Source: Methylonatrum kenyense (GTDB lineage: Bacteria > Pseudomonadota > Gammaproteobacteria > Nitrococcales > Aquisalimonadaceae). From it: a DNA stretch of 64,000 nucleotides. Numbering within the stretch: position 1 is the first letter of the stretch; the number at the start of each line of letters is the position of its first letter. Shown one piece after another: positions 29,505 through 40,863 of the stretch. The notes below the pieces were generated by a model. It saw nothing but the letters and a program-made list of their open reading frames with translations, ran no database searches and was not told the origin of the DNA. A program made the translations under genes and the position numbers. Where the stretch lies: assembly GCF_023195885.1 (NCBI RefSeq), contig NZ_JALPKO010000004.1, forward strand, positions 1 to 64,000. Direction: 5' to 3'.

Positions 29505-29971
29505 AAGGCGTTCTGGAGAAGGGCTTCGTCACCACCTCGGCGGACAAGCTGATCAACTGGGCGCGCACCGGTTCGATGTGGCCGATGACCTTCGGCCTGG
29601 CCTGCTGCGCGGTCGAGATGATGCACGCTGGCGCCGCCCGCTACGACATGGACCGCTTCGGCGTCATTTTCCGTCCGAGCCCGCGCCAGTCCGACGTCAT
29701 GATTGTTGCCGGTACGCTGTGCAACAAGATGGCGCCGGCGCTGCGCAAGGTCTATGACCAGATGTCCGATCCCAAGTGGGTGATTTCCATGGGCTCCTGC
29801 GCCAACGGTGGCGGCTACTACCATTACTCCTATTCGGTGGTGCGCGGCTGTGATCGGGTCGTGCCGGTGGACGTGTATGTGCCCGGATGCCCGCCGACCG
29901 CCGAGGCGCTGCTGTACGGCATTGTTCAGTTGCAGAACAAGATCCGCCGCACCAACACCATCGCCCGCTAG
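29495..29971 (+). CDS. nuoB: NADH-quinone oxidoreductase subunit B
   Basis: A 158-residue peripheral-arm subunit that carries cluster N2, the last iron-sulfur centre before quinone. Ligands C37-C38 (LACCAVEMM), C102 (GSCANGG) and C132 ([12 protein letters not shown]) are all present. The start is set by AAGGGAG about eight bases upstream; an ATG at 29474 would add seven residues. Confidence 0.97.
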   Translation: MGVEGVLEKGFVTTSADKLINWARTGSMWPMTFGLACCAVEMMHAGAARYDMDRFGVIFRPSPRQSDVMIVAGTLCNKMAPALRKVYDQMSDPKWVISMGSCANGGGYYHYSYSVVRGCDRVVPVDVYVPGCPPTAEALLYGIVQLQNKIRRTNTIAR

Positions 29972-29991
29972 CTTCTCAGGATAGTGTGACC

Positions 29992-30729
29992 ATGTCTGAC
30001 GCCCTTGACGGCCTGCTGGAACGCCTGCGCGAGCGCTTTGGAGACCGGATAGTCTCCGCATGCCAGGATGTGGGCGAGTTGACCATCGAGTCGCGTGCCT
30101 CCGATCTGCTCGAAATGATGACCGCGCTGCGCGACGAGGAGCCGTTTCGCTTTGAACAGCTCACCGATCTCTGCGGCGTTGACTATGCCGCCTACGGCCA
30201 GGGTGAATGGATCACCGAACAGGCCTCCAATGCCGGCTTTTCGCGTGGCGTCCAGGGCAACAACTTCGCCCGACTGGGCCTCACCGGCATTTACGGTACA
30301 GATACCATCGAAAGCAATACCGGCCGGCGGTTTGCCGCCGTCTATCACCTGCTGTCGGTGACGCATAACCATCGCCTGCGCGTTCGGGTTTTCTGCGAGG
30401 ACGACAATTTCCCGGTGGTGCCGTCGGTGATCGACATCTGGGCCGGGGTCAACTGGTTCGAGCGCGAGGCCTTCGATCTCTACGGAATCATTTTCGAAGG
30501 GCATCCGGACCTGCGTCGCCTGCTGACCGACTACGGATTTATCGGCCACCCCTTCCGCAAGGATTTCCCGCTGATCGGTAACGTCGAGGTTCGCTACAAC
30601 GAGGAAAAGGGTCGCGTGGTCTATGAGCCCGTTTCCATCGAACCGCGGGTGCTGGTGCCACGGGTGGTGCGCCAGGACAGTCGTTATGCCGACGACGATC
30701 GGCCGCAGGAGGACGCCGGTAATGGCTGA
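29992..30729 (+). CDS. nuoC: NADH-quinone oxidoreductase subunit C
   Basis: A 245-residue 30-kDa subunit. The family signature is in the second half: [34 protein letters not shown] in context, then [13 protein letters not shown]. It is separate from nuoD, unlike the NuoCD fusion of E. coli. It overlaps nuoD by eight bases. There is an insert-like stretch ([20 protein letters not shown] and following) between the N-terminal domain and the signature. Confidence 0.96.
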   Translation: MSDALDGLLERLRERFGDRIVSACQDVGELTIESRASDLLEMMTALRDEEPFRFEQLTDLCGVDYAAYGQGEWITEQASNAGFSRGVQGNNFARLGLTGIYGTDTIESNTGRRFAAVYHLLSVTHNHRLRVRVFCEDDNFPVVPSVIDIWAGVNWFEREAFDLYGIIFEGHPDLRRLLTDYGFIGHPFRKDFPLIGNVEVRYNEEKGRVVYEPVSIEPRVLVPRVVRQDSRYADDDRPQEDAGNG

Positions 30730-31975
30730 CATTCGCTCCTACACAATGAATTTCGGACCGCAGCATCCGGCTGCCCATGGCGTGCTGCGCCTGGTGCTGG
30801 AGATGGAAGGCGAGACCATTCGCCGGGCCGATCCGCACGTCGGCCTGCTGCACCGGGCGACCGAAAAGCTGGCTGAAAGCAAGCCCTACAATCAGAGCAT
30901 CGGTTACATGGACCGTCTCGATTACGTGTCCATGATGTGCAACGAGCACGGTTATGTGCTGGCCATCGAAAAACTGCTCGGCATCACGCCGCCGCGGCGG
31001 GCGCAGTACATCCGCGTCATGTTCGACGAGGTCACGCGCATCCTGAATCACCTGATGTGGCTTGGCGCGCATGGCCTGGACGTGGGCGCGATGACGGTGT
31101 TCCTGTACTGCTTCCGCGAGCGCGAGGACCTGATGGACGTCTACGAGGCGGTCTCCGGTGCGCGCATGCATGCCACCTACTACAGGCCGGGCGGTGTCTA
31201 CCGCGATCTGCCGGAGCGCATGCCGCAGTACGAGGCGTCCCGCTTCCGCAGCGACAAGGATCTGAAGGACCTGAATGCCGCCCGCCAGGGATCGCTGCTC
31301 GACTTTCTCGAGGATTTCTGCGAGCGCTTCCCGGCCTGCGTCGACGAGTACGAGACGCTGCTCACCGATAACCGGATCTGGAAGCAGCGCCTTGTCGGTA
31401 TCGGCGTGGTGTCGCCGGAGCGTGCGCTGGAACTGGGCTTCACCGGCCCCATGCTGCGTGGTTCGGGCGTGGAATGGGATCTGCGCCGCAAGCAGCCCTA
31501 TGAGGTCTATGACGAGCTGGATTTCCGCATTCCGCTGGGCACCAACGGCGACTGCTACGACCGTTACCTGGTGCGGGTCGAGGAAATGCGTCAGTCCTGC
31601 CGGATCGTCAAGCAGTGTATCGACTGGCTGCGGCAGCATCCAGGCCCGGTGATGCTGGGTGACCACAAGATCGTGCCGCCCAGCCGGGAAGAGATGAAGG
31701 ACGACATGGAATCCATGATCCACCACTTCAAGCTCTTCACCGAGGGCTATACGGTGCCCGCCGGCGAAGCCTATGCCGCGGTCGAGGCGCCGAAGGGCGA
31801 ATTCGGCTGCTACCTGATTTCCGATGGCGCGAACAAGCCTTACCGGCTGAAGGTCCGGGCGCCCGGGTTCACCCATCTGGCGGCGATGGACGAGATGGCC
31901 AGCGGTCACATGCTGGCTGATGTGGTAGCGCTGATCGGCACGCAGGACATCGTTTTCGGGGAGATTGACCGATGA
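30722..31975 (+). CDS. nuoD: NADH-quinone oxidoreductase subunit D
   Basis: A 417-residue 49-kDa subunit that forms the quinone-binding pocket with Nuo[16 protein letters not shown] at the start and [12 protein letters not shown] are conserved, as are [15 protein letters not shown] and [15 protein letters not shown]. The end [22 protein letters not shown]...GEIDR is the family terminus. The four-base overlap with nuoE shows coupling. Confidence 0.97.
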   Translation: MADIRSYTMNFGPQHPAAHGVLRLVLEMEGETIRRADPHVGLLHRATEKLAESKPYNQSIGYMDRLDYVSMMCNEHGYVLAIEKLLGITPPRRAQYIRVMFDEVTRILNHLMWLGAHGLDVGAMTVFLYCFREREDLMDVYEAVSGARMHATYYRPGGVYRDLPERMPQYEASRFRSDKDLKDLNAARQGSLLDFLEDFCERFPACVDEYETLLTDNRIWKQRLVGIGVVSPERALELGFTGPMLRGSGVEWDLRRKQPYEVYDELDFRIPLGTNGDCYDRYLVRVEEMRQSCRIVKQCIDWLRQHPGPVMLGDHKIVPPSREEMKDDMESMIHHFKLFTEGYTVPAGEAYAAVEAPKGEFGCYLISDGANKPYRLKVRAPGFTHLAAMDEMASGHMLADVVALIGTQDIVFGEIDR

Positions 31976-32475
31976 GTGCGGTTTCCAACGATGGGCAGCT
32001 GCTGTCCGACGACGTGCGCCGTCAGATCGATCACTGGCTGGCCAAGTTTCCGCCGGAAGGCAAGCGCTCGGCGGTGATCCCGGCCCTGCATGTGCTGCAG
32101 GATGCCAACGGCGGTTACCTGACCAACGAACTGATGGATGCCCTGGCCGAGTACCTGGATCTGCCGCCGGTGCAGATCTACGAGGTGGCGACCTTCTACA
32201 CCATGTTCGATACCAAGCCGGTGGGCCGGCACAAGGTCAATATCTGCACCAATATCTCCTGCATGCTGATGGGTTCGGACGAGATCGTCAGTCACTGCGA
32301 GAAGAAGCTTGGCATCCGTCTCGGCGAGACCACGCCGGACAACCGCATCACGCTGAAGGTCGAGGAAGAATGCCTGGCGGCCTGCACGGGTGGTCCGATG
32401 ATGGTGGTCGATGGCCACTACCACACGCATCTGACGCCGGAGACGGTGGACAAGATCCTGGACGAGCTGGAGTAA
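31972..32475 (+). CDS. nuoE: NADH-quinone oxidoreductase subunit E
   Basis: A 167-residue 24-kDa subunit with a thioredoxin-like domain holding 2Fe-2S cluster N1a. Ligands are C92 and C97 ([12 protein letters not shown]) and C134 and C138 ([11 protein letters not shown]). It starts four bases inside nuoD and is followed three bases later by nuoF. Confidence 0.97.
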   Translation: MSAVSNDGQLLSDDVRRQIDHWLAKFPPEGKRSAVIPALHVLQDANGGYLTNELMDALAEYLDLPPVQIYEVATFYTMFDTKPVGRHKVNICTNISCMLMGSDEIVSHCEKKLGIRLGETTPDNRITLKVEEECLAACTGGPMMVVDGHYHTHLTPETVDKILDELE

Positions 32476-32478
32476 GCC

Positions 32479-33771
32479 ATGGCGAATGAAGTCTGCTTTC
32501 AGACGCTGGCATTCGATCAGCCCTGGAGCCTGGAAAACTATCGCAAGGTCGGTGGCTACCAGGCCTGGGAGAAGATCCTGGCTGAGAAGACGCCACCGGG
32601 CGAGATTATCGACACGGTGAAAAAGTCGGCCCTGCGCGGTCGCGGTGGTGCCGGCTTTGCCGCCGGTCTGAAGTGGAGCTTCATGCCGCGTAATGCGCCG
32701 GGGCAGAAATACCTGCTGTGCAACTCCGACGAGTCCGAGCCGGGTACCTGCAAGGACCACGACATCCTGCGCTTCAACCCGCATGCGCTGATCGAGGGCA
32801 TGGCCATCGCCGCCTATGCCATGGACGTTACCGTGGCGTACAACTACATGCGCGGCGAGTTCCATCACCTGCCGTTCGAGCGCATGGAAGGCGCATTGAA
32901 GGAAGCCTACGATGCGGGCCTGCTGGGCCGCGATATCCGCGGCTCCGGCATCGACTTCGATCTGCACAACCATTACGGTGCGGGCGCCTACATCTGTGGC
33001 GAGGAGTCGGCGCTGATGGAATCGTTGGAAGGCAAGAAGGGTCAGCCCCGGTTCAAGCCGCCGTTTCCGGCCCAGTTCGGGCTGTACGGCCGGCCGACCA
33101 CGATCAACAACACCGAGACCCTGGCCTCGGTGCCAGCGATCATGCGCGAGGGTGCCGACTGGTTCCTGAATCTGGGCAAGCCCAATAACGGTGGCACCAA
33201 GATCTTCTGCATGTCCGGCCACGTGGCCAATCCGGACAACTTCGAGATTGCCCTGGGCACGCCGTTCCGCGAGCTGCTGGAAATGGCCGGCGGGGTGCGT
33301 TACGGCCGTGAGCTGAAAGCGGTGATCCCCGGTGGCTCGTCGATGCCAGTGGTTCCCGGTGAGATCATGCTGCAGCTGGACATGGATTACGACAGCCTGG
33401 CCGAGGCCGGCTCGGCGCTGGGTTCTGGCGGCGTGATCGTGATGGACGAAGCCACCGACATGGTCAAGGCCATCTGCCGGATCAGCCGGTTCTACTACGC
33501 CGAGTCCTGTGGCCAGTGCACACCCTGCCGTGAAGGTACCGGCTGGATGTACCGCGTGCTGCGCCGCATTCTCGACGGCAAGGGCCGGCCGGAAGATCTG
33601 GAACTGCTGGATGCCGCGGCCGGCCAGATCGCGGGCCACACCATCTGCGCGTTCGGCGAGGCCGCTGCCTGGCCGGTGCAAAGCTTCCTCAAGCATTTCC
33701 GGCACGAATTCGAGTACTACATCGAGCATGGCCGTTCGATGGTGAATGGCGCCGCAGGAGCTGCCGCATGA
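32479..33771 (+). CDS. nuoF: NADH-quinone oxidoreductase subunit F
   Basis: A 430-residue NADH-binding subunit with FMN and 4Fe-4S cluster N3. The NADH/FMN loop [17 protein letters not shown] and [12 protein letters not shown] are present, as is [19 protein letters not shown]. The N3 ligands are in [15 protein letters not shown] plus the downstream [12 protein letters not shown]. It overlaps nuoG by four bases. Confidence 0.97.
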   Translation: MANEVCFQTLAFDQPWSLENYRKVGGYQAWEKILAEKTPPGEIIDTVKKSALRGRGGAGFAAGLKWSFMPRNAPGQKYLLCNSDESEPGTCKDHDILRFNPHALIEGMAIAAYAMDVTVAYNYMRGEFHHLPFERMEGALKEAYDAGLLGRDIRGSGIDFDLHNHYGAGAYICGEESALMESLEGKKGQPRFKPPFPAQFGLYGRPTTINNTETLASVPAIMREGADWFLNLGKPNNGGTKIFCMSGHVANPDNFEIALGTPFRELLEMAGGVRYGRELKAVIPGGSSMPVVPGEIMLQLDMDYDSLAEAGSALGSGGVIVMDEATDMVKAICRISRFYYAESCGQCTPCREGTGWMYRVLRRILDGKGRPEDLELLDAAAGQIAGHTICAFGEAAAWPVQSFLKHFRHEFEYYIEHGRSMVNGAAGAAA

Positions 33772-36155
33772 GCGAACGGGCCGAAGCCAACAATCCGGGT
33801 CTGGTCACGATCGAAGTCGATGGCGTCGAAATGCAGGCGCCGAAGGGCTCGATGATCATCGAGGCCACCGACAAGGGCGATGTGGCGGTGCCGCGGTTCT
33901 GTTACCACCGCAAGCTGTCGATCGCCGCCAACTGCCGCATGTGTCTGGTGGATGTGGAAAAGGCGCCAAAGCCCCTGCCCGCCTGTGCCACGCCGGTGGC
34001 CGATGGCATGAAGATCCGGACCCGCTCCGAGCGTGCGCTGAAGGCGCAGAAAGGGGTCATGGAGTTCCTGCTGATCAACCATCCGCTGGACTGCCCGATC
34101 TGCGACCAGGGCGGGGAGTGCGAGTTGCAGGATCTGGCCCTGGGTTACGGGCGCGGCGTGTCCCGCTTCAGCGAGCGCAAGCGCGTGGTCAAGGACGAAA
34201 ACCTGGGTCCGCTGATTGCCACCGAGATGACCCGCTGTATCCATTGCACGCGCTGCGTGCGCTTCCTCGACGAAGTGGCCGGGACCTCCGAGCTGGGGGG
34301 CATGTTCCGCGGCGAGCACACCGAGATTTCGACGTTCGTCGGCAGCGGCGTGCATTCCGAGATGTCCGGCAACATCATCGATCTGTGCCCGGTGGGCGCG
34401 CTGACCTCGAAGCCGTACCGCTTCAGCGCCCGCTCCTGGGAGATGTTGAGCCATGCCTCCGTGTCGCCGCACGACAGTGTCGGCAGCAACCTGCAGATCC
34501 ATCATGTGCGCGGCTCGATCAAGCGGGTGGTGCCGCGTGACAATGAAGCGATCAATGAATGCTGGATCGCTGACCGCGACCGTTTTGCCTACCAGGGGCT
34601 CGCCAGTGACGAGCGCCTGAACGAGCCGATGGCCAAGGTTGACGGTCGCTGGCGGACGGTGAGCTGGGACACGGCGCTGGAGCTCACGGTCGACAGTCTG
34701 CGGGCAACTGCGGCCGAGCGCATCGGCGTGCTCGCTGGGCCGCAGGCAACGCTGGAGGAGCAATACCTGCTCGGACTGCTGTTGCGCGGCCTCGGTGGCA
34801 ACAATATCGACAGCCGTCTGCGGCAGAGTGATTTCTCCGACCAGGCCGCGCGGCCGGCATTTCCCTGGCTGGGGCTGCCGCTGGAGTCGCTGGACAACCG
34901 CGACGTAACCTTGGTGATCGGCGGGCTGCTGCGCACCGAGCAGCCGATCCTCAATCATCGCCTGCGCAAGGCGGTGAAGGCCGGGGGACGGGTTGCCTAT
35001 CTGAATCCGTTGGTGCAGGACCTGACCTATCCTGCCGACCAGTTTGCGGTTGCGCCTGAGCGCCTGGTGCCGGCACTGGCGGCGCTGGTGCTGGCCGCAG
35101 CCGAGGCGGCCGGCAAGCCCGCGCCCGACGGGGTCGCCGAACTCGCCGATCAACAGGTGATCGGTGAGACCGAGAAGAATCTGGCAGCTGCACTGGTGCA
35201 GGCCGAGCGTGGCCTGGTGCTGTTGGGCAGCCTTGCGGAAACCCACCCGCAGGCGGCGACACTGCGTTCACTGGCGGCCCACCTGGCAGGACTCGGCGGC
35301 AATGCCCATGGTGTGGTCGCGGAGAACGCGGCCAGCGTCGGTGCATGGCTCGCGGGTGCCGTGCCGCATCGCCGCGCCGGCGGCAAGGATGTGGACTCGA
35401 CTGGACTTGACGTTGCCGGCATGCTCCGCGCACAGCTCGATACCTTCGTATTGTTCGGCACCGAGCCGGAGCTGGACTGCCAGGATAGTGCGGTGGCCTT
35501 GCAGGCCCTGTCCCGGGCCGGGAACGTCATCGCGGTGACGCCGTTTGCCTCCGATGCAATGAAGGAATACGCCAGCATCCTGTTGCCGGCCTCCAGTTTC
35601 GGCGAGAGTGCCGGCACGCTGGTCAATGCCGAGGGCCGTTGGCAGCGGTTCCCTGGTGTCGCGGCGCCGCCAGGCGAGGCCCGGCCGGGCTGGAAAATCC
35701 TGCGCGTGCTGGGCAACCTGCTGGAGCTCGACGGCTTCGGCTACAATGCCGCCGACGAAATCACTGATGAACTGGAGGCGGTATGCGCTGGCGTGAGTCC
35801 GCAGGCGATGGCGCCGGGGCCGCTTGCCGCCAACGCGGCAACGGAATCGGAGGGCCTGCAGCGTATCGGCCTGGTGCCGCTGTATGCCGGTGATTCACTG
35901 GTGCGTCGGGCGACCGCGTTGCAACAGACCGATGCGGCCCGGGACTTGAGGGCACGGATGCATCCCGAGGAAGCCGCGGCCCAGGGGCTGGACGGCGAGC
36001 ACTGGGTTCTGCTGCGCCAGGATGGCGGGGATATCCGCATGCCGCTGGTGCTTGACGATGCGGTGCCACGGGGTGCCGTGGTGGTCCCGGCGGGGGTCCG
36101 CGAGACCGCCGGACTGGGGGCGCAGTTTGGGCGCGTCGCGGTACACAAGGCCTGA
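33768..36155 (+). CDS. nuoG: NADH-quinone oxidoreductase subunit G
   Basis: A 795-residue 75-kDa subunit. The N-terminal 2Fe-2S ligands are C45, C56, C59 and C73. H105/C109/C112/C118 ([14 protein letters not shown]) hold N5, and C157/C160/C163/C207 hold N4. The rest is a molybdopterin-oxidoreductase-like domain without bound cofactor in known homologues. A 136-base gap to nuoH, the longest in the operon, contains hairpins. Confidence 0.97.
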   Translation: MSERAEANNPGLVTIEVDGVEMQAPKGSMIIEATDKGDVAVPRFCYHRKLSIAANCRMCLVDVEKAPKPLPACATPVADGMKIRTRSERALKAQKGVMEFLLINHPLDCPICDQGGECELQDLALGYGRGVSRFSERKRVVKDENLGPLIATEMTRCIHCTRCVRFLDEVAGTSELGGMFRGEHTEISTFVGSGVHSEMSGNIIDLCPVGALTSKPYRFSARSWEMLSHASVSPHDSVGSNLQIHHVRGSIKRVVPRDNEAINECWIADRDRFAYQGLASDERLNEPMAKVDGRWRTVSWDTALELTVDSLRATAAERIGVLAGPQATLEEQYLLGLLLRGLGGNNIDSRLRQSDFSDQAARPAFPWLGLPLESLDNRDVTLVIGGLLRTEQPILNHRLRKAVKAGGRVAYLNPLVQDLTYPADQFAVAPERLVPALAALVLAAAEAAGKPAPDGVAELADQQVIGETEKNLAAALVQAERGLVLLGSLAETHPQAATLRSLAAHLAGLGGNAHGVVAENAASVGAWLAGAVPHRRAGGKDVDSTGLDVAGMLRAQLDTFVLFGTEPELDCQDSAVALQALSRAGNVIAVTPFASDAMKEYASILLPASSFGESAGTLVNAEGRWQRFPGVAAPPGEARPGWKILRVLGNLLELDGFGYNAADEITDELEAVCAGVSPQAMAPGPLAANAATESEGLQRIGLVPLYAGDSLVRRATALQQTDAARDLRARMHPEEAAAQGLDGEHWVLLRQDGGDIRMPLVLDDAVPRGAVVVPAGVRETAGLGAQFGRVAVHKA

Positions 36156-36203
36156 ACACGGGCCTTTCGCCGGCAATCGCCGGTACAACGAAAAACGAGA
36201 TTC

Positions 36204-36231
36204 GTGAGGTGCGGGCAGACAGGCGCCTCAC
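36204..36231 (+). promoter_or_regulatory. Hairpin in the nuoG-nuoH gap
   Basis: GTGAGG pairs with CCTCAC, with an inner GC/GC extension, in the only sizeable gap of the nuo operon. CCGGC/GCCGG (about 36170-36183) and TGCAC/GTGCA hairpins flank it. No T-tract follows. Processing, stabilisation or partial termination between peripheral-arm and membrane-arm genes is possible. Confidence 0.4.
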
Positions 36232-36291
36232 GTTGCACGTCCGGTGCACTAATAGCGTGACCGGGACGATGACAGGGGTTGTGAGACACGC

Positions 36292-37314
36292 ATGGCTGAG
36301 TTGATAGAACTGGTCTGGATTCTGACCAAGATTGGCGCCATCCTTGGGCCGCTGATCCTGTCGGTCGCCTATCTGACCTATGCCGAGCGCAAGATCATCG
36401 GCTGGATCCAGAACCGCAATGGTCCCAACCGCGTCGGCCCGATGGGGCTGCTGCAGCCGTTCGCCGATGTCTTCAAGTTGATGTTCAAGGAAGTGGTATT
36501 GCCGTCCAATGCCAACCGCTTCCTGTTCCTGGTTGCGCCGTTATTGTCGTTGATGCCGGCGCTGGCTGCCTGGGCGGTGATCCCGTTTGGTGCGGGCCTT
36601 GTCCTGACGGATATCAATGCGGGTCTGCTCTACGTGCTGGCGATGACCTCGCTGGGCGTCTACGGCGTCATCCTTGCCGGCTGGGCCGCCAACTCCAAGT
36701 ATTCGATGCTCGGCGCCATGCGCTCGGCGGCGCAGATCGTGTCCTACGAGATTGCCATGGGCTTCGCCCTGGTCGGTGTGCTGATGGCCGCGGGCACGAT
36801 GAACATGAGTGGCATCGTGCAATCGCAGGCCGGACCGATCTGGAACTGGTTCTGGTTGCCGCTGCTGCCGCTGTTCGTTGTCTACTGGATTTCCGGTGTG
36901 GCCGAGACCAACCGCGCACCGTTCGACGTGGCCGAGGGCGAGTCGGAGATCGTTGCGGGTTTCCACGTCGAGTATTCCGGCGTCGCCTTCGCGGTCTTTT
37001 TCCTGGCCGAATACGCCAACATGATCCTGATTTCCGGTCTGGCCGTGATCCTGTTCATGGGTGGCTGGTATTCGCCGTTCCACGGGCTGCCCGTACTGGG
37101 CCCGGTGTTTGACCTGGTGCCGGACCTGGTCTGGTTCGTGATCAAGGTGGCCGGCTTCCTGTACCTGTACCTGTGGTTCCGCGCCACCTTCCCGCGCTAC
37201 CGCTATGACCAGATCATGCGCCTCGGCTGGAAGGTGCTGATCCCGGTCACCGTGGTCTGGCTGGTGGTCCTGGCGCTGATGATTCTGGCCGGTTTCGGCC
37301 CCTGGTTTGACTGA
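36292..37314 (+). CDS. nuoH: NADH-quinone oxidoreductase subunit H
   Basis: A 340-residue membrane subunit that joins the peripheral arm to the proton-pumping arm and forms part of the quinone chamber. Conserved blocks are [50 protein letters not shown] and [20 protein letters not shown], the last with loop glutamates. Eight helices are expected. It is the first gene of the membrane-arm half of the operon. Confidence 0.97.
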   Translation: MAELIELVWILTKIGAILGPLILSVAYLTYAERKIIGWIQNRNGPNRVGPMGLLQPFADVFKLMFKEVVLPSNANRFLFLVAPLLSLMPALAAWAVIPFGAGLVLTDINAGLLYVLAMTSLGVYGVILAGWAANSKYSMLGAMRSAAQIVSYEIAMGFALVGVLMAAGTMNMSGIVQSQAGPIWNWFWLPLLPLFVVYWISGVAETNRAPFDVAEGESEIVAGFHVEYSGVAFAVFFLAEYANMILISGLAVILFMGGWYSPFHGLPVLGPVFDLVPDLVWFVIKVAGFLYLYLWFRATFPRYRYDQIMRLGWKVLIPVTVVWLVVLALMILAGFGPWFD

Positions 37315-37345
37315 TGGCTCGGCGTGATCGCCTGGAGCGTGTGGC

Positions 37346-37834
37346 ATGACAGCGATTCGTGATTTCTTTCGGACCTTTTTCCTCTGGGAATTGTTGCTCG
37401 GGCTGCGCCTGACCGGACGCAACCTGTTCCGGCGCAAGGTCACGATCCAGTATCCCGAGGAAAAGGCGCCGCAATCGCCGCGGTTCCGGGGGCTGCATGC
37501 GCTCCGACGCTATCCCAACGGCGAGGAGCGCTGCATCGCCTGCAAGCTGTGCGAGGCGGTCTGCCCGGCGCTGGCGATCACCATCGAGTCCGAGGAGCGG
37601 GAGGATGGCCAGCGCCGCACCACCCGCTATGACATCGATCTCTTCAAGTGCATCTACTGTGGCTTCTGTGAGGAATCCTGCCCGGTGGATTCCATCGTCG
37701 AGACACGGATTCACGAGTACCACATGGAAAACCGTGGCGAGAACATCATGACCAAGGACAAGCTGCTGGCCGTGGGCGACAAGTACGAGAAACAGCTCGC
37801 TTCGGACCGCGCCGCTGACGCGCCTTACCGTTAG
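37346..37834 (+). CDS. nuoI: NADH-quinone oxidoreductase subunit I
   Basis: A 162-residue subunit with two 4Fe-4S clusters (N6a, N6b). Ligand sets are C63-C66-C69-C73 ([12 protein letters not shown]) and C102-C105-C108-C112 ([12 protein letters not shown]). The N-terminal amphipathic helix anchors it on the membrane surface beside NuoH. Confidence 0.97.
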   Translation: MTAIRDFFRTFFLWELLLGLRLTGRNLFRRKVTIQYPEEKAPQSPRFRGLHALRRYPNGEERCIACKLCEAVCPALAITIESEEREDGQRRTTRYDIDLFKCIYCGFCEESCPVDSIVETRIHEYHMENRGENIMTKDKLLAVGDKYEKQLASDRAADAPYR

Positions 37835-37848
37835 GGACAGGGGTCGGT

Positions 37849-38460
37849 ATGACGCTTTTTATCTTTTATTGTTTCGCCGCGGTGCTGATCTTCGCCGCCA
37901 CGATGGTGATCACCGCGCGCAACCCGGTGCATGCCGCCATGTATCTGGTGCTGGCCTTTTTCAACAGCGCCGCGCTGTGGATCATGGCCGGTGCCGAGTT
38001 CCTCGGCATCGTGCTGGTGCTGGTCTATGTCGGCGCGGTGATGGTGCTGTTCCTGTTCGTGGTGATGATGCTGGACATTAACCTGGAGAAGCTGCGCGAA
38101 GGTTTCGTCCGGCATCTCTATATCGGCCTGCCGATCGCGGTGGTCATGGTCGTGCAGATGCTGCTGGTGGTGGGTTCCGGGATCATGGATCCGGCGACCC
38201 TGCCCAGCGGCGACCTGCCGATTCCGGAGGATGCCGGGAATACCGCCCTGCTCGGCTCGGTGCTGTACACGGTGTACGTCTACCCGTTTGAACTGGCAGC
38301 CGTGATCCTGCTGGTGGCCATCATCGCCGCGATCATGCTTACCTTGCGCCGGCGCGAGGGCACCAAACACCAGGATCCGGGCCGTCAGGTGAAGGTCCGC
38401 AAGGAAGACAGGCTGCGGACCGTGGATCTGCCGCGCAACCAGCAGAGCGGCTCACGCTGA
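37849..38460 (+). CDS. nuoJ: NADH-quinone oxidoreductase subunit J
   Basis: A 203-residue membrane subunit with five predicted helices. The conserved third helix is LGIVLVLVYVGAVMVLFLFVVMML, which contains the pi-bulge region of NuoJ. The C-terminus is polar and basic (RRREGTKHQD...). It follows nuoI at 14 bases. Confidence 0.95.
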   Translation: MTLFIFYCFAAVLIFAATMVITARNPVHAAMYLVLAFFNSAALWIMAGAEFLGIVLVLVYVGAVMVLFLFVVMMLDINLEKLREGFVRHLYIGLPIAVVMVVQMLLVVGSGIMDPATLPSGDLPIPEDAGNTALLGSVLYTVYVYPFELAAVILLVAIIAAIMLTLRRREGTKHQDPGRQVKVRKEDRLRTVDLPRNQQSGSR

Positions 38461-38485
38461 GCGCTAATCGGGCACAGGGATTTCT

Positions 38486-38791
38486 ATGATCGGTTTATCG
38501 CATTATCTGGTGCTGGGGGCCTTGCTGTTCGCCCTGGGCATGGCTGGCATTTTCCTCAACCGGAAGAATGCCATCGTGCTGCTCATGTCCATCGAGCTCA
38601 TCCTGCTGGCGGTGAATTTCAATTTCATCGGCTTCTCCACCTTCATGGGCGATCTGGCCGGGCAGGTCTTCGTGTTCTTCATCCTGACCGTGGCGGCCGC
38701 GGAGTCGGCCATCGGTCTGGCCATCATGGTGGCGCTGTTCCGCAACCGGAACTCCATCGATGTGGCCGATCTGGACACCATGAAGGGGTGA
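38486..38791 (+). CDS. nuoK: NADH-quinone oxidoreductase subunit K
   Basis: A 101-residue MrpC-like membrane subunit with three helices. The two conserved membrane glutamates of the proton path are in [15 protein letters not shown] and [14 protein letters not shown]. Length equals typical NuoK. It lies 25 bases after nuoJ and 10 before nuoL. Confidence 0.96.
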   Translation: MIGLSHYLVLGALLFALGMAGIFLNRKNAIVLLMSIELILLAVNFNFIGFSTFMGDLAGQVFVFFILTVAAAESAIGLAIMVALFRNRNSIDVADLDTMKG

Positions 38792-38801
38792 CGGCACAGC
38801 T

Positions 38802-40796
38802 ATGAAGACGATCTATCTGCTCATCGTGCTGTTCCCGCTGGTCGGCGCCCTGATCGCCGGGCTGCTGGGCTCGCGTATTGGCCGCGAAGGCGCGCACTGG
38901 GTCACCAGCCTGAGTGTCGGTATCTCCTTCGCGCTGTCGCTGCTCGTGCTGATCGGCCTGATGGCCGGTTGGGTGCAGCCGTTCAACGGCACCGTCTACA
39001 CCTGGATGGTGTCCGAGGGGATCCGATTCGAGGTCGGTTTCCTGGTCGACAACCTGTCGGCCATGATGATGACCGTGGTGACCTTCGTCTCGCTGATGGT
39101 GCACGTCTACACCATCGGCTACATGTCCCACGACGAGGAAAACTGGCCGGCTGGCAGTCTGGCCGGGGTCAATGCCTATCAGCGGTTTTTCAGCTACATC
39201 GCGCTGTTTACCTTCGCGATGCTGATGCTGGTCATGTCCAACAACTTCCTGCAGCTGTTCTTCGCCTGGGAAGCCGTTGGCCTGGTCTCGTATCTGCTGA
39301 TCGGTTTCTGGTTCAACCGGCCCACGGCGGTGTTTGCCAACCTCAAGGCCTTCCTGGTCAACCGGGCCGGCGACTTCGGCCTGCTCCTGGGGATCGGCGC
39401 GGTGCTGTTTTATTTCGGCAGCCTCGATTATGTCGAAGTGTTTGCCGCCGCCGAGGCGGACCCGGATCGCACCATGAGCATCTTCGGCGGCGCCGAATGG
39501 AAGGTGGTCACGGTGGCCGGCATTCTGCTGTTCATCGGCGCCATGGGTAAATCGGCGCAGGCGCCGCTGCATGTCTGGCTGCCCGACTCCATGGAAGGCC
39601 CGACACCCATTTCGGCCCTGATCCACGCCGCCACCATGGTCACCGCCGGCATCTTCCTGGTGGCGCGGATGTCGCCGCTGTACGAGCTGTCCGAGGTGGC
39701 GCTGTCGTTCATCCTGGTGATCGGCGCCTTCACCGCGTTCTTCATGGGCCTGATCGGCCTGGTGCAGAACGACATCAAGCGCGTGGTGGCCTATTCGACG
39801 CTGTCCCAGCTTGGCTACATGGTCGTCGCACTCGGGGTATCGGCCTATGCCGCCGGCGTGTTCCACCTGATGACCCATGCCTTCTTCAAGGCCCTGCTGT
39901 TCCTCGGCGCCGGTTCGGTGATCATCGCCATGCACCACAAGCAGGACATGCGCGAGATGGGCGGTCTCAAGCAGTACATGCCGGTCACCTACTGGACCAT
40001 GCTGCTCGGCACGCTGGCGTTGATCGGTTTCCCGGGCTTCTCCGGCTTCTTCTCCAAGGACGCGATCATCGAGGCCGTGCATGCCTCGGATCGGGCTGGC
40101 GCCGGTTTTGCGTACCTGATGGTGCTGCTCGGGGTGTTTGTCACCGCGCTCTACAGCTTTCGACTGTTCTTCATGGTGTTCCACGGCGAGGGCCGCATGG
40201 ATCACCACACCCGCGAGCACCTGCAGGAAAGCCCGCGGGTGGTGACCGTGCCGTTGATCCTGCTGGCGGTGCCGTCGGTACTGATCGGGCTGTTCACGAT
40301 CGGACCGATGGTCTTCGGCGGCTTTTTCGATGGCGCCATCTTCGTCCACCGGGCGAATGATGTGCTGGCGTACCTTGGTCAGGATTACACCGGGCCGTTC
40401 GGCTTCATCGCCCACGGCTTTGTCACGCCACCGCTTTATCTGGCCGCCGCCGGTGTTGCCACCGCCTGGTTCCTGTATATCAAGCGGCCGGATCTGCCAC
40501 CGGTGATCCAGTCACGCCTGCGGCCCCTGCATGCGGTGCTCGAGAACAAGTACGGCTTCGATGACCTGTACATCAAGGGCGTTGCCGGCGGTAGCCGCGC
40601 GCTGGGTGGCTTTTTCTCCCGGGTGACCGACGCACGCCTGATAGATGGCCTGCTGGTCAACGGCACCGCGCGCTCGATCGGTTGGGCCGCCGGCGTGATG
40701 CGGCGGCTGCAGACAGGTTACCTGTATCACTACGCCTTCGTGATGATCATTGGCCTGGTCGTGATGCTGACCTGGTTCGTATTCGGGGCACGTTAG
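38802..40796 (+). CDS. nuoL: NADH-quinone oxidoreductase subunit L
   Basis: A 664-residue distal antiporter-like proton-pumping subunit. Key residues sit in FFAWEAVGLVSYLLIGFW (Glu), MGKSAQAPLHVWLPDSMEGP (Lys) and LIHAATMVTAGIFLVAR (His), then VQNDIKRVVAYSTLSQLGYM. The long C-terminal lateral helix and last transmembrane helix follow. The length is full. Confidence 0.97.
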   Translation: MKTIYLLIVLFPLVGALIAGLLGSRIGREGAHWVTSLSVGISFALSLLVLIGLMAGWVQPFNGTVYTWMVSEGIRFEVGFLVDNLSAMMMTVVTFVSLMVHVYTIGYMSHDEENWPAGSLAGVNAYQRFFSYIALFTFAMLMLVMSNNFLQLFFAWEAVGLVSYLLIGFWFNRPTAVFANLKAFLVNRAGDFGLLLGIGAVLFYFGSLDYVEVFAAAEADPDRTMSIFGGAEWKVVTVAGILLFIGAMGKSAQAPLHVWLPDSMEGPTPISALIHAATMVTAGIFLVARMSPLYELSEVALSFILVIGAFTAFFMGLIGLVQNDIKRVVAYSTLSQLGYMVVALGVSAYAAGVFHLMTHAFFKALLFLGAGSVIIAMHHKQDMREMGGLKQYMPVTYWTMLLGTLALIGFPGFSGFFSKDAIIEAVHASDRAGAGFAYLMVLLGVFVTALYSFRLFFMVFHGEGRMDHHTREHLQESPRVVTVPLILLAVPSVLIGLFTIGPMVFGGFFDGAIFVHRANDVLAYLGQDYTGPFGFIAHGFVTPPLYLAAAGVATAWFLYIKRPDLPPVIQSRLRPLHAVLENKYGFDDLYIKGVAGGSRALGGFFSRVTDARLIDGLLVNGTARSIGWAAGVMRRLQTGYLYHYAFVMIIGLVVMLTWFVFGAR

Positions 40797-40863
40797 GCAA
40801 GCCATTCTGTATCGTCGGCCTCCTGAGGCCGGCGGCACCATTTGACGGAAAGGAACACAGCGG

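Noticed and set aside
31965-32489. A 174-residue open frame overlapping nuoE
   Set aside because: Different frame of a well-supported nuoE; no homology.
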